From: Alishewanella tabrizica
GTDB lineage: Bacteria > Pseudomonadota > Gammaproteobacteria > Enterobacterales > Alteromonadaceae
Reading direction: 5' to 3'
NCBI RefSeq assembly: GCF_014652375.1
Contig: NZ_BMYR01000002.1
Span: 124,001-188,000, forward strand
DNA length: 64,000 bases
This document shows positions 20,044-28,669 of this stretch, one piece after another. The stretch's first letter is position 1. Every line of letters starts with the position of its first letter. The position numbers and the translations under genes are program-made. The notes under the pieces are model-generated. The model saw nothing but the letters and a program-made list of their open reading frames with translations. It made no database searches and was not told the DNA's origin.

Positions 20044-20127
20044 ATGTACTTAAAGAGGGTAAAACGTGGTCGCAGCAGCACTTTTGCGGCTTGTTGCATC
20101 TCGATAAGATGCAAATTTCTGCGCAAT

Positions 20128-20152
20128 AACTGCCCTTAGTGGCAGTTTTTTT
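20128..20152 (+). terminator. Terminator after recJ
   Basis: The stem AACTGCC/GGCAGTT has a six-base loop and is followed by seven T. A TATAAT at 20155-20160 directly after it is the likely -10 box of prfB, so the xerD-dsbC-recJ and prfB-lysS units appear separate. Another perfect small inverted repeat, TTGCATC/GATGCAA, precedes it at 20094-20114. Confidence 0.75.
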
Positions 20153-20201
20153 GTTATAATCCGCGCCAATTTTTTGTGTCGCATTACAGGTCAGCCACAG
20201 C

Positions 20202-21300
20202 ATGTTTGAAGTAAATCCGGTTTATAACAGTATTAAAGATCTGACTGAACGCACTAATGTGCTTCGGGGGTATCTTTGACTATGATGGCAAAAAAGAGCG
20301 TTTAGAAGAGGTTTCTCGCGAACTAGAAGACTCGGCCATCTGGAATACCCCGGATAAAGCACAAGCCCTTGGTAAAGAACGCTCAGCGTTAGAGCAAGTG
20401 GTGGGCACTATCGACAAGCTGGATCAAGGTTTAGAAGACGTATCGGGTTTGCTTGAACTGGCGATTGAAGCCGAAGACCAAGACACCTTTGAAGAAGCTA
20501 AAACCGAGCTGGCCGATCTTGAAAAGCAATTAGCATTGCTAGAATTTCGCCGTATGTTCTCGGGTAAAAATGATCAAAACCATTGTTATTTGGATATTCA
20601 ATCTGGCTCGGGCGGTACCGAAGCGCAGGATTGGGCCAGTATCCTGATGCGCATGTATCTGCGTTGGGGTGAAGATAAAGGCTTTAAGCCAGAGCTGTAT
20701 GAAGTCACCGACGGTGATGTGGCGGGCATTAAAGGCTGTACCATCAAATTTACCGGCGAATACGCTTATGGCTGGCTTCGTACTGAAACTGGTGTGCACC
20801 GTTTAGTGCGCAAAAGCCCATTTGACTCGGGTAACCGCCGCCATACCTCTTTTGCCTCGGTGTTTGTGTCGCCAGAAATTGACGATGATATCGAAATCGA
20901 AATTAACCCGGCCGATTTGCGTATCGATACCTATCGCGCTTCAGGTGCCGGTGGTCAGCACGTAAACCGGACAGATTCTGCGGTACGGATCACCCACTTA
21001 CCGACCAATATTGTGGTGCAGTGTCAAAACGATCGCTCGCAACATAAAAACCGCGATAACGCCTATAAGCAACTGCGGGCCAAACTGTATGAGTTTGAGC
21101 TGCAAAAGCAAAATGCCGAGAAACAAGCATTGGAAGATACCAAGTCGGATATCGGTTGGGGCAGTCAAATTCGTTCTTATGTGTTAGATGACTCGCGCAT
21201 TAAAGATTTACGTACCGGTATCGAAACCCGTAATACCCAGTCGGTGCTAGACGGCGATCTGGATAAATTTATCGAAGCCAGCTTAAAAGCCGGCCTGTAA
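20202..21300 (+). CDS. prfB: Peptide chain release factor 2, programmed +1 frameshift
   Basis: Terminates translation at UGA and UAA. The first 25 codons (from 20202) end in an in-frame TGA at 20277-20279. A GGGGG stretch, then TATCTTTGAC, is the classical frameshift site with its internal Shine-Dalgarno. Shifting +1 at CTT joins 20202-20276 to 20278-21300 and gives 365 residues, the E. coli length. SPF (anticodon-like) and GGQ (hydrolysis) are present. The residue four before GGQ is alanine (RASGAGGQ), the high-activity form found in most bacteria, not the threonine of E. coli K-12. RF2 scarcity raises frameshifting, so the gene autoregulates. Confidence 0.96.
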
Positions 21301-21338
21301 TTTTAAACTTAATTAAATACTCACTCAGGAATCAAAAA

Positions 21339-22859
21339 ATGTCTGAACAGCATACTCAACATGAAGAAATTCAGGATGTTAACAAACTGATTGCTGAGCG
21401 AAAACAGAAGCTAGCGGCTATCCGTGAACAAGGTATTGCCTTTCCAAACGATTTTCGTCGCGAGCATATTTCTGATGAAATTCATGCCAAGTATGATGCC
21501 CTGAGCAAAGAAGAGCTGGAAGCGACTAAGATTGAAGTTAGCCTGGGCGGCCGTATTATGACGCGCCGTATTATGGGTAAAGCCAGTTTTTGTACACTGC
21601 AAGATATGGGCGGCAAGTTTCAGGTGTATGTGGCGCGCGACAGCCTGCCAGAAGGCCTATATAACGACCAGTTTAAAAAGTGGGATTTGGGTGATATCGT
21701 TGGTGTAAAAGGCCATTTATTTAAAACCCAAACTGGTGAGTTAACGGTATGGGCTAGTGAAATTCGTTTATTAACCAAAGCGCTACGCCCACTGCCAGAT
21801 AAATTCCACGGCTTAACCGATAACGAAGCGCGTTACCGCCAGCGTTATTTAGATCTGATCTCCAACGATCAATCACGCAAAACCTTTTTAGTGCGTAGCA
21901 AAACGGTGGCTTATATCCGTCGTTTCTTTAACGATCACGGCTTTTTAGAAGTAGAAACCCCGATGCTGCAAGCGATCCCAGGTGGTGCCTCAGCACGGCC
22001 GTTTGAAACACACCACAATGCATTGGATATGCAAATGTTCCTGCGTATTGCGCCCGAGCTGTATTTAAAGCGCTTAGTGGTCGGTGGGTTTGAAAAGGTA
22101 TTTGAGTTAAATCGTAACTTCCGTAACGAAGGCGTTTCAACCCGCCATAACCCAGAATTTACTATGCTGGAGTTCTACTGGGCCTATGCCGACTATAACG
22201 ATTTAATGGATTTAACTGAAAAGTTATTCCGTGGTTTAGCGTTGGATGTACTGGGCAGCACGGAAGTGCCGTATCAGGGCGAAGTGTTTGATTTTGGTAA
22301 GCCGTTTGCGCGGATGTCGGTGACTGAATCAATTCTGCACTATAACCCTGAGCTAACGATCGAGCAATTGAATACCCGTGAAGCGGTGGCGGCACTGGCT
22401 AAGTCTTTAGGGATTGAAGTAAAAGCTAACTATGGACATGGCCGTATTTTAATGGAAGTGTTTGACGAGCTGGTCGAAACCAAGCTGCGTCACCCAACGT
22501 TTATTACTGAATATCCAGCCGAAGTTTCACCACTGGCCCGTCGTAACGACGATAACCCAGAGATCACCGACCGCTTTGAGTTCTTTATCGGTGGTCGTGA
22601 GCTGGGTAATGGCTTTAGCGAGCTAAACGATGCTGAAGATCAGGCTGAGCGTTTTCGCGAGCAAGTCGCGCAAAAAGATGCGGGTGATGACGAAGCCATG
22701 TTCTACGACGAAGACTTTGTTACCGCACTGGAGCACGGTTTACCACCAACTGCTGGCCAAGGCATTGGTATCGATCGCTTAGTCATGCTGTTAGCCGATG
22801 CCGCTTCAATTCGCGATGTGATCTTGTTCCCGCATATGCGTTTACATAACGAAAAGTAA
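21339..22859 (+). CDS. lysS: Lysyl-tRNA synthetase, class II
   Basis: Charges tRNA-Lys. 506 residues: an N-terminal OB-fold anticodon-binding domain (to about residue 150), then the class II core with motif 2 [20 protein letters not shown] and motif 3 [10 protein letters not shown] near the C-terminus. It follows prfB by 38 bases, an order conserved with E. coli. TCAGGA stands before the start. An intrinsic terminator follows. Confidence 0.97.
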   Translation: MSEQHTQHEEIQDVNKLIAERKQKLAAIREQGIAFPNDFRREHISDEIHAKYDALSKEELEATKIEVSLGGRIMTRRIMGKASFCTLQDMGGKFQVYVARDSLPEGLYNDQFKKWDLGDIVGVKGHLFKTQTGELTVWASEIRLLTKALRPLPDKFHGLTDNEARYRQRYLDLISNDQSRKTFLVRSKTVAYIRRFFNDHGFLEVETPMLQAIPGGASARPFETHHNALDMQMFLRIAPELYLKRLVVGGFEKVFELNRNFRNEGVSTRHNPEFTMLEFYWAYADYNDLMDLTEKLFRGLALDVLGSTEVPYQGEVFDFGKPFARMSVTESILHYNPELTIEQLNTREAVAALAKSLGIEVKANYGHGRILMEVFDELVETKLRHPTFITEYPAEVSPLARRNDDNPEITDRFEFFIGGRELGNGFSELNDAEDQAERFREQVAQKDAGDDEAMFYDEDFVTALEHGLPPTAGQGIGIDRLVMLLADAASIRDVILFPHMRLHNEK

Positions 22860-22873
22860 TCGCTAATCTGTTT

Positions 22874-22913
22874 AAAAAGCCGGGCTTGGTGTATGCACTA
22901 AGCTCGGCTTTTT
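22874..22913 (+). terminator. Terminator after lysS
   Basis: A 14-bp stem, AAAAAGCCGGGCTT paired with AAGCTCGGCTTTTT (one G-T pair), has a 12-base loop and a T-rich 3' arm. It begins 15 bases after the stop. Confidence 0.8.
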
Positions 22914-23232
22914 ATTAAGCGGATTAAAACGCCTGCGTTATAAGTAAAATCCTCTCATACTGACGCAATAATTCAGCGCTACTTGCTACTTGTTACTCAT
23001 TAATTGTCACTCTGACCAGACCGCATATTCATTGCCAAGAATTCCTATTATGGTTTTACTGATAACAGCATATGGTATAGGTTAAAGCTACTTTATCATG
23101 CAATTTATGCAGCTTTTTAATCTATTGCGGCTAATGGGCTGTATTGATACCAAGCTGCTTTATAAAAGCAACCGGATCGTGTCATTGCAAAAATAATTAG
23201 TCTAAAAATAATCCTCATTCAAGGAGTGCCGC
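22914..23232. other. Noncoding stretch before the hydrolase gene
   Basis: AT-rich DNA with no open frame that has a ribosome site and no repeat that stands out. It should hold the promoter of the hydrolase gene; the last bases are its AAGGAG site. Confidence 0.5.
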
Positions 23233-24123
23233 ATGCCCCGTTTAACTGCCGCCGATTTTAGTCCTGAACTGTTAGAGCTCTACGATTTTTACGTACATGG
23301 TAAGTTGAGTCGCCGTGATTTTCTGGAACGGGCAGCCAAGTATGCTGTAGGCGGGATGACGGCTATTGCGGTGTTATCGGCGCTCAGCCCAAACTATGCG
23401 TTGGCACAGCAAATTTCCTTTAACGATCCTGAGATAGTGGCCACCTATATCCGTTATCCTTCGCCCAATGGCCATGGCGAAGTACGAGGGTATTTAGTGC
23501 ATCCTGCTAAGTTAGATAAGCCAGTGGGTGGCGTGGTGGTGGTGCATGAAAACCGTGGCCTAAATCCTTATATTGAAGATGTGGCGCGGCGGGTTGCAAA
23601 AGCGGGTTATGTGGCGTTGGCACCAGATGGTTTAAGCTCGGTAGGCGGATATCCGGGGAATGACGAAGAAGGTCGGGCGTTACAGCGGCAAGTGGATCCA
23701 CAAAAGCTGATGAATGACTTTTTTGCTGCAATCGAATTTCTAAAAGCCAGTGAGCTTACTACCGATAAAATTGGCATAACCGGTTTTTGTTATGGCGGCG
23801 GTGTGTCGAATGCGGCAGCCATTGCCTATCCAGAATTAGCGTGTGCGGTGCCTTTTTATGGCCGACAAGCTGATCCTGCCGCCGTTGCCCCCATTAACGC
23901 GCCCTTGTTGTATCATTTCGCCGAAACGGATCCTAATGTTAATGCGACCTGGCCCGCCTTTGAAGCAGCACTAAAAGCGGCCAATAAAACCTATGAAGCG
24001 CATTTTTATCCTGGTACTTCTCATGGTTTTCATAACGATTCCACGCCACGCTACGATGAAGCAGCAGCAAAGCTTGCTTGGCAGCGGACTTTGGATTGGT
24101 TTGGCCAATATCTGAATACATAG
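23233..24123 (+). CDS. Tat-exported dienelactone hydrolase family protein
   Basis: 296 residues. The N-terminal SRRDFLERA followed by a hydrophobic stretch ending in ALAQ is a twin-arginine signal, so the enzyme should be exported folded. The DLH core has the cysteine nucleophile in GFCYGGG, an acidic residue in FAETDPN and the histidine in GTSHGFHND. E. coli YghX has the same family layout. The natural ester or lactone substrate is unknown. The gene is monocistronic, with AAGGAG seven bases before the ATG. Confidence 0.88.
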   Translation: MPRLTAADFSPELLELYDFYVHGKLSRRDFLERAAKYAVGGMTAIAVLSALSPNYALAQQISFNDPEIVATYIRYPSPNGHGEVRGYLVHPAKLDKPVGGVVVVHENRGLNPYIEDVARRVAKAGYVALAPDGLSSVGGYPGNDEEGRALQRQVDPQKLMNDFFAAIEFLKASELTTDKIGITGFCYGGGVSNAAAIAYPELACAVPFYGRQADPAAVAPINAPLLYHFAETDPNVNATWPAFEAALKAANKTYEAHFYPGTSHGFHNDSTPRYDEAAAKLAWQRTLDWFGQYLNT

Positions 24124-24465
24124 TTCAGCAGCGCACCAATACTGCGGTATGCTGGCTGTACCGCAGTGTGATCTTAATTATCCAGAAAAGCCTTAACCCA
24201 AATAGCGATGCCGCTGCTCTAGTATGCTAACCCCGCTGAAGCCTTTCCTGCGATATTCACCCATCCACTCACTCACTCACTCACTCACAAAGCTAATCTG
24301 GCTGGTAACCGCAGAGAATTTAGCTGCAGCCTGCTGATTTTTCTCTATACTACGGGTTAATTGCCTGAAGTCGGGGGCGTGGCGGGTCACTGTCGTAGCC
24401 AGATCGTTACTAAACTAACAAGCGGGTAGTAAGATTAGTGGCAAGTGTAATCGAGAGATTTTTTT
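24124..24465. other. Noncoding stretch with hairpin and tetranucleotide repeat
   Basis: Holds a perfect 9-bp hairpin (ACTGCGGTA/TACCGCAGT, 24141-24167) 17 bases after the hydrolase stop, possibly its 3' end structure although no T-tract follows. The CACT microsatellite and the leader of the XRE-DUF805 gene also lie here. No gene is seen. Confidence 0.55.
24266..24288. repeat. CACT tetranucleotide microsatellite
   Basis: Five full CACT units plus CAC. It lies outside any reading frame, about 180 bases upstream of the XRE-DUF805 gene. Slippage here could change promoter spacing but not a reading frame. Confidence 0.85.
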
Positions 24466-25026
24466 ATGTATATCAACAGTACTCGGCTTCGTGAACTTAG
24501 AGCTGCTCGTCAATGGTCGCAGGAACAATTAGCAAACCTGAGTGGTTTAAATTTACGCACTATTCAACGCCTTGAATCGGGTGCCAAAATTTCTACAGAA
24601 TCGTTGCGGGCGTTGGCTGCAGTATTTGAAGTTCCGGCAGACACTTTGCTTATTGCTGAAATCACACCCAGTCAGCAAGCGGTTTTTGCGATAAAAACAG
24701 AGACGCTCCGAGGCCTAGAGTTTTCTGGCGTTACTAAACGTTCAGATTTCTGGTGGTTTGTTCTGGCGATGATGATGCTTTTGGCGCTGGCATCTATTAT
24801 TGCCGAAGCGCTGGGGCCACTGCCACTTCAGTTAGTCTCACTCCTTGTATTATTGCCTTGGATTGCGGCCTGCACTCGCCGATTACGAGATGCGGGCCTA
24901 AATCCGTGGTGGCAGTTAATCAGTTTCGCGCCGGTTGGCGGGATTTTAGTGCTGTTATATTTTTTAACCTATCCAACAAAAACCATTGAGGCAACTGTCG
25001 AGAATGCCGAAAAAACCGATCATTAA
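24466..25026 (+). CDS. XRE-family HTH domain fused to DUF805 membrane domain
   Basis: 186 residues. Residues 5-60 are a lambda-repressor-type helix-turn-helix (LRELRAARQWSQEQLANLSGL, TIQRLESGAK). From about residue 85 a DUF805 domain follows: FSGVTKRSDFWWF, two to three hydrophobic helices, and the signature RRLRDAGLNPWWQLI. It would be a membrane-tethered transcription factor whose membrane part may sense a signal; that function is inference. No partner gene is adjacent. The start follows GAGAG weakly spaced. Confidence 0.8.
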   Translation: MYINSTRLRELRAARQWSQEQLANLSGLNLRTIQRLESGAKISTESLRALAAVFEVPADTLLIAEITPSQQAVFAIKTETLRGLEFSGVTKRSDFWWFVLAMMMLLALASIIAEALGPLPLQLVSLLVLLPWIAACTRRLRDAGLNPWWQLISFAPVGGILVLLYFLTYPTKTIEATVENAEKTDH

Positions 25027-25285
25027 ATGTAGTTAGCTAAAACACCACCTTACTCAATCTTATAAGTTGGTAATGTTGATAAACCATGTTTGACGCTAAC
25101 GGATAGTTGTTTTTAAAGTAATGCCAATATATGAGTGATTGTTTTGTTGATGGTGAACACGTTAGATTTTCATGCTGTTAAAAATATGGTTATTGTTTTA
25201 CCAAGCTGCACGCCATCATGGTGCTTTTATCAGTTTCAGTGTTCCTGTAGCGGTTATTCAAGTCACCAAATAGGCGGGGCGTTTA

Positions 25286-25312
25286 GGCTGGGAAATCAGA
25301 AACTTCCCAGCC
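25286..25312. other. 9-bp hairpin downstream of the beta-barrel gene
   Basis: GGCTGGGAA and TTCCCAGCC with a nine-base loop, seven bases past the stop of the minus-strand gene. It lacks a clear T-tract on either strand, so terminator function is uncertain. Confidence 0.4.
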
Positions 25313-25319
25313 AAAAGCA

Positions 25320-25931
25320 TCAAAAGGCGTAGCTTACGCCAATTTTGTAAATTGCAATGTCACTCTCTTTTGCATAAGAGGCGACACCGTGGAAACGGTT
25401 GGTGAATTTAATTCGCGCATCAACACCAATTAAGGTTGTTGCATCAACTTCACTGCCGCCGCCATCAAGGTGTTCAGCAAAAATACCGCCTTCAAATCGA
25501 CCAAAACTATGTTTTAAGCCTACTTTCAGTAAGTAGCCATCATTACTGTCTGATTCAGAGTAGGGTATGCCTTGAAATTCGAGATTTTCGTTGTACTTTT
25601 CCCGGACATAACCCAGCTGACCATATAAGTCGGTTGAGGGGGCAATACCATGACGATAACCGATCGATAATCTGAATTGATCGATATTAATGTCATAAGC
25701 TAAACCTGTCTCTATGCCTGAATCGTCAACGGAGCTCCATTGGCCTGTTACAAACGCATTCTCGCTAATCAGCTTTGATGCCTCAATGACAAAACCATTT
25801 AAGGTTAGGTCGACTTCATCATATGTTACACCGGTATAACCAACATCTACGAAATCATAGGTGTTTTTGACATCAGCGCTTGCTAAACCACAGATGCTGA
25901 GCAACAACGTTGCTAAGATTGTTTTTTTCAT
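25320..25931 (-). CDS. Small outer-membrane beta-barrel protein
   Basis: 203 residues with a signal peptide (MKKTILATLLLSICGLASA, cleavage before DVK). The mature part alternates polar and hydrophobic residues, has strand-like repeats such as FRLSIGYRHG and YLLKVGLKHSF, and ends IYKIGVSYAF, a C-terminal phenylalanine typical of BAM substrates. The size fits an eight-stranded OmpX/OmpA-like barrel. Function unknown. AAGGATG lies at the start, with very short spacing. Confidence 0.8.
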   Translation of the reverse strand: MKKTILATLLLSICGLASADVKNTYDFVDVGYTGVTYDEVDLTLNGFVIEASKLISENAFVTGQWSSVDDSGIETGLAYDINIDQFRLSIGYRHGIAPSTDLYGQLGYVREKYNENLEFQGIPYSESDSNDGYLLKVGLKHSFGRFEGGIFAEHLDGGGSEVDATTLIGVDARIKFTNRFHGVASYAKESDIAIYKIGVSYAF

Positions 25932-27027
25932 CCTTTATGTTCTCCCTTTAAATACCTCAGCACCATGCCAAGGTTGCACAGTCATTTCGCACATTCTTAA
26001 TTCCAAGCCACAAAACAAGTGGCAACGCATTATATGCACAATTAATAATGAAACAAATAAGTTTTATTTGTTAAAAAATAAAAACATAAGAACGTAGTTT
26101 GCGGGCTGATGGACAAGGCTGGCGCGTTTTGGTCGAGGCGCTAGCCGCGGTAAGCTCTTTGATGTTGCACAGCATTTTAGCGTCTATTTAAATAATGTCT
26201 TCAAGCTATGGCTCGTCCGGGATAAAGATAGATTCCGTTTATGTTAAGTGATTTATTATCAAGAGCTTATTTCGAGGCTTAGGTTGGGTGTCCGTTATAT
26301 TTTTGGAAAGTACACCAAAATCCACAATAAAAATGGAATGAGATTATTGCCGATTTGAGCTCACGTTAGCGATATAAAATTGGCCTGTTTACTAAGTTGC
26401 AGTTGAGAAAAAATATAACACAGCTAACTAGTTTTTTGATGGGTTATTGATGGTTGATGGTTGTCGATGAGAATAGACAAGAACCCAGTAAGATGTCGAA
26501 CTTCACTCCAATTTACCGCCAAGAACACTGACTGCTTACCACCAGTTGCTCAACAAACCTGTAAGTGCAATTTCAGTTTACAGTAAAAAGCACATATTGC
26601 CCTTGCACCAAAATTTCCACACGAATGTTAGCTCTACCGCAAATGCGGACATACTGTTAGGTTTCCTAAGCCTTAATGAAGTGGCTGTTTAAATAGCCTG
26701 CCTAATGGAATTTTAGGAATAGCGGCTGGGTCAATTAGGCTTTCGGTTTTAATGATCGCGTCATTTCTGAGAAGTCTCTGTAATAACTGATAACAAGGAG
26801 GATGGAATTCATCCTAAATTTCTGATTTTAAACGTTTATATACGATTTAGAGATGAGATGTTACTAAGACTTCTTAGTAATATCGTAAATTAAAAGTGAA
26901 TTAAGTGCTTAACTGGCTACTCAAGTCATTTATTTTCTGTAAACTTATAGGCATGAATTAATTTTGCCTTTAGGATGTTACTGAGAGGTTTAGATAATAA
27001 CTGTTACAACTCAAAAAGGGTTCACTC
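25932..27027. other. 1.1-kb AT-rich noncoding region
   Basis: No frame of credible length or codon pattern is seen on either strand. It contains the left copy of a 16-bp inverted repeat (26210-26225), several short palindromes (TTAGG-TTT-CCTAA near 26656, GGATG-GAATT-CATCC near 26800) and the leader of the SIMPL gene. It reads like decayed mobile or cassette DNA. Confidence 0.5.
26210..26225 (+). repeat. Left copy of a 16-bp inverted repeat
   Basis: GGCTCGTCCGGGATAA occurs here, and its exact reverse complement lies at 28549-28564. The two copies face each other across 2.3 kb of AT-rich DNA. Confidence 0.8.
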
Positions 27028-27753
27028 ATGAGATCAGTTTTATTAGCATTATCGTTGGTTCTTTCTTTACAAGTTTATGCTAATCCGGTACCAGAATTTC
27101 CGTTCGTTATTGTTACGGAAAAGTTGGAGCAAGAAGTAAAGCCAGACTTGGCTAAAGTACGTTTCAGTATCCTTGCGTATGATGAATCGTCTGATAAAGC
27201 AATGGAGCAATTAACCAAGTATTCTGCTCAAATGTTAGAAATTATAAAGAGTAACGAAATCCCTATTTCCAACCTAGAGTCTACGCAGGTCGATAAAAGC
27301 ACCAAGCGCGCTAGGAAGGATGGTGCATATAACTTAGACATCTTGGGGTATGAAGTTCAACAGGGATTTAGTTTACGAGTGGTCGATCTCACAAAATACC
27401 CAAGACCCATGAATCAACTGATTAGATTAGATGGCGTTCAAAATATTGCTGCACTCTTTGAAACGACGAAAGAGGATGAATACAAAGAAAAAATGGTTGT
27501 GGATCTTAGCCTTAAAGCAAGGAAAAAAGCAGACGCTCTTGCTACAGCTCAGTCAAGGAAGGTAAAAAGTGTTTATGGCATTACCACAGAAGAAAATTTC
27601 GGCCAAGCATATGCTACTTTCTCTTTGGAGTACCGCCCTCAGTCGTATGCTTTTGCTATGGATTCTGGTTCCGATGGAATGGAATTGATAATGGCTGTCC
27701 CTGAGTTTATCAAGGTTGGCCAACGAATAACCGCCATTTATGAATTGAAGTAG
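27028..27753 (+). CDS. SIMPL domain (DUF541) periplasmic protein
   Basis: 241 residues with a signal peptide ending near VYA-NP. The body matches the SIMPL/DUF541 pattern: an early VTEKLEQEVKPDLAKVRFSI strand pair, the helix with YSAQMLEIIKS, then YEVQQGFSLRVVDL, DLSLKARKKADALA, and a valine-rich end. Family members such as E. coli YggE protect against oxidative stress by an unclear mechanism. Codons and base composition are more AT-rich than in the flanking core genes, and an attC-like palindrome follows it, both consistent with acquisition as a cassette. Confidence 0.75.
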   Translation: MRSVLLALSLVLSLQVYANPVPEFPFVIVTEKLEQEVKPDLAKVRFSILAYDESSDKAMEQLTKYSAQMLEIIKSNEIPISNLESTQVDKSTKRARKDGAYNLDILGYEVQQGFSLRVVDLTKYPRPMNQLIRLDGVQNIAALFETTKEDEYKEKMVVDLSLKARKKADALATAQSRKVKSVYGITTEENFGQAYATFSLEYRPQSYAFAMDSGSDGMELIMAVPEFIKVGQRITAIYELK

Positions 27754-27768
27754 TTATCGGACCAAAAT

Positions 27769-27834
27769 TTGTAACAAAGCCATCATTTTGACCGCCTTTT
27801 GCTGCGCTTCAGGCAAATTATGGCGGCGTTATGA
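27769..27834 (+). repeat. attC-like imperfect palindrome
   Basis: 66 bases from TTGTAAC to GTTATGA. TAAC pairs with GTTA and GCC with GGC after a three-base bulge. Further inward, ATTTTG can pair with CAAATTAT with mismatches. Ends of this type, unpaired bulges and a GCGTTATG end next to a small promoterless gene are features of integron cassette recombination sites. No integrase gene lies in the window. Confidence 0.45.
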
Positions 27835-27861
27835 AACTTTAATTACTACCTGGTGGAATGC

Positions 27862-28077
27862 ATGAAAGTAAAAATATTTAGTGATTTAAGCAGAACAAAA
27901 ATCAAGCTTTCAGGAAAGATTAAAGAGCCAATTTTCAATGAACTAGAGAAAACAGTTAATGATTGGTTTGGCGATAGTCCTGAAATTAAAATTCATAAAA
28001 TTGAACAGACGGTTTGTCCTGGATCTTTTTTGGGAGAACCTGAAAAACTCGTCATTACAATTTTCTATGAAGCTTAA
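27862..28077 (+). CDS. Hypothetical 71-residue protein
   Basis: Not recognised. ATG at 27862 has GGTGG five bases upstream; a GTG nine bases earlier is also in frame. Product begins MKVKIFSDLSRTKIKLSG. It is a small mixed alpha/beta soluble protein with a single cysteine-proline turn (TVCPGSF). It lies between two attC-like palindromes, the layout of a one-gene integron cassette. Confidence 0.55.
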   Translation: MKVKIFSDLSRTKIKLSGKIKEPIFNELEKTVNDWFGDSPEIKIHKIEQTVCPGSFLGEPEKLVITIFYEA

Positions 28078-28130
28078 GAGAATTTTCTAGAGCCATTTGA
28101 TGAGATTTCTCGCTTGTTTTATTAGAATCC

Positions 28131-28195
28131 TATTAAATTCGCTCTCTTCGCTTGCCTGACCTCGTTCATTCGGCAGTTTATAGCGGGCGTTATGT
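28131..28195 (+). repeat. Second attC-like palindrome
   Basis: Ends in GGGCGTTATGT. Inner stem TGCC (28153-28156) pairs with GGCA (28172-28175), and CGCT (28140-28143) with AGCG (28182-28185). The left outer arm is degenerate (TTAAA instead of TAAC). Weaker than the first site but in the expected place, just ahead of the next tiny gene. Confidence 0.35.
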
Positions 28196-28225
28196 TCACC
28201 ATAAATCAAAATCACGGAGTTAGAA

Positions 28226-28363
28226 ATGAGTAAAAATATAATAAAAACAGCTGCATACACTGCTTTAGTTCTAGTGCTTGGGGGTGTTGCATTTTACGCG
28301 ACAATGGAAGATTACCAGAAAGAGAACTTTTCAAAGTTAGTCAGCCAAACCTTTTCGGAATAG
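28226..28363 (+). CDS. 45-residue single-helix membrane microprotein
   Basis: Reads MSKNIIKTAAYTALVLVLGG and on to a charged tail with MEDYQKENFSKL. Residues 8-25 form one hydrophobic helix; the positive N-terminus suggests N-in orientation. GGAG lies six bases before the ATG. It follows directly on the second attC-like site. No family recognised. Confidence 0.5.
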   Translation: MSKNIIKTAAYTALVLVLGGVAFYATMEDYQKENFSKLVSQTFSE

Positions 28364-28548
28364 TCTTTTTACTGGGTTAACTATTACAATTTCAATATTT
28401 TTTTTCATGCATGTATATGAAATGCCAAGTGAACCCCGCCATCGAGCCTATTAATTGTAGGCTTACCTTACAGGACATCCCATCTTTGAAGCAGGAAGTT
28501 GCTTTAACTTACTGTATTAAAATCCATTTTTAAAAATGGATTCCAAAG

Positions 28549-28564
28549 TTATCCCGGACGAGCC
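28549..28564 (-). repeat. Right copy of the 16-bp inverted repeat
   Basis: TTATCCCGGACGAGCC is the exact reverse complement of 26210-26225. It is separated by six bases from a perfect 22-bp palindrome on its inner side. Confidence 0.8.
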
Positions 28565-28624
28565 ACTCAAAAAATTTTTAATTATTTTCACTCTTGCTTT
28601 TATACTGTGTGTTACCTAGTATTT

Positions 28625-28657
28625 GCTGTGTGGTGCACAGTATGCGCTGCACAGTAT
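28625..28657 (+). promoter_or_regulatory. Predicted PadR operator
   Basis: Two direct TGCACAGTAT copies (28634-28643, 28648-28657) are 14 bases apart; CTGTG...CACAG also forms an inverted repeat with the first. A TATACT at 28601-28606 could be the -10 box. PadR-family genes are usually autorepressed, so this is a likely operator just before the gene. Confidence 0.45.
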
Positions 28658-28669
28658 CAGGAGCAATAG

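Larger units (their letters stand above)
28364..28669. other. Noncoding stretch with palindromes before padR
   Basis: Contains a small hairpin, AGCCTA/TAGGCT (28445-28463), and a perfect 22-bp palindrome at 28521-28542 (arms AATCCATTTTT and its complement). The right copy of the 16-bp inverted repeat and the padR promoter region also lie here. No coding frame was seen. Confidence 0.55.

Noticed and set aside
25861-26097. 78-codon plus-strand frame opposite the start of the beta-barrel gene
   Set aside because: It runs antisense through the signal peptide into AT-rich noncoding DNA, without a ribosome site or coherent composition.
26480-26680. Possible further attC site or gene remnant (GTTAGGT near 26659)
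   Set aside because: No pairing left arm was found at the right distance, and no frame longer than about a dozen codons looks coding.
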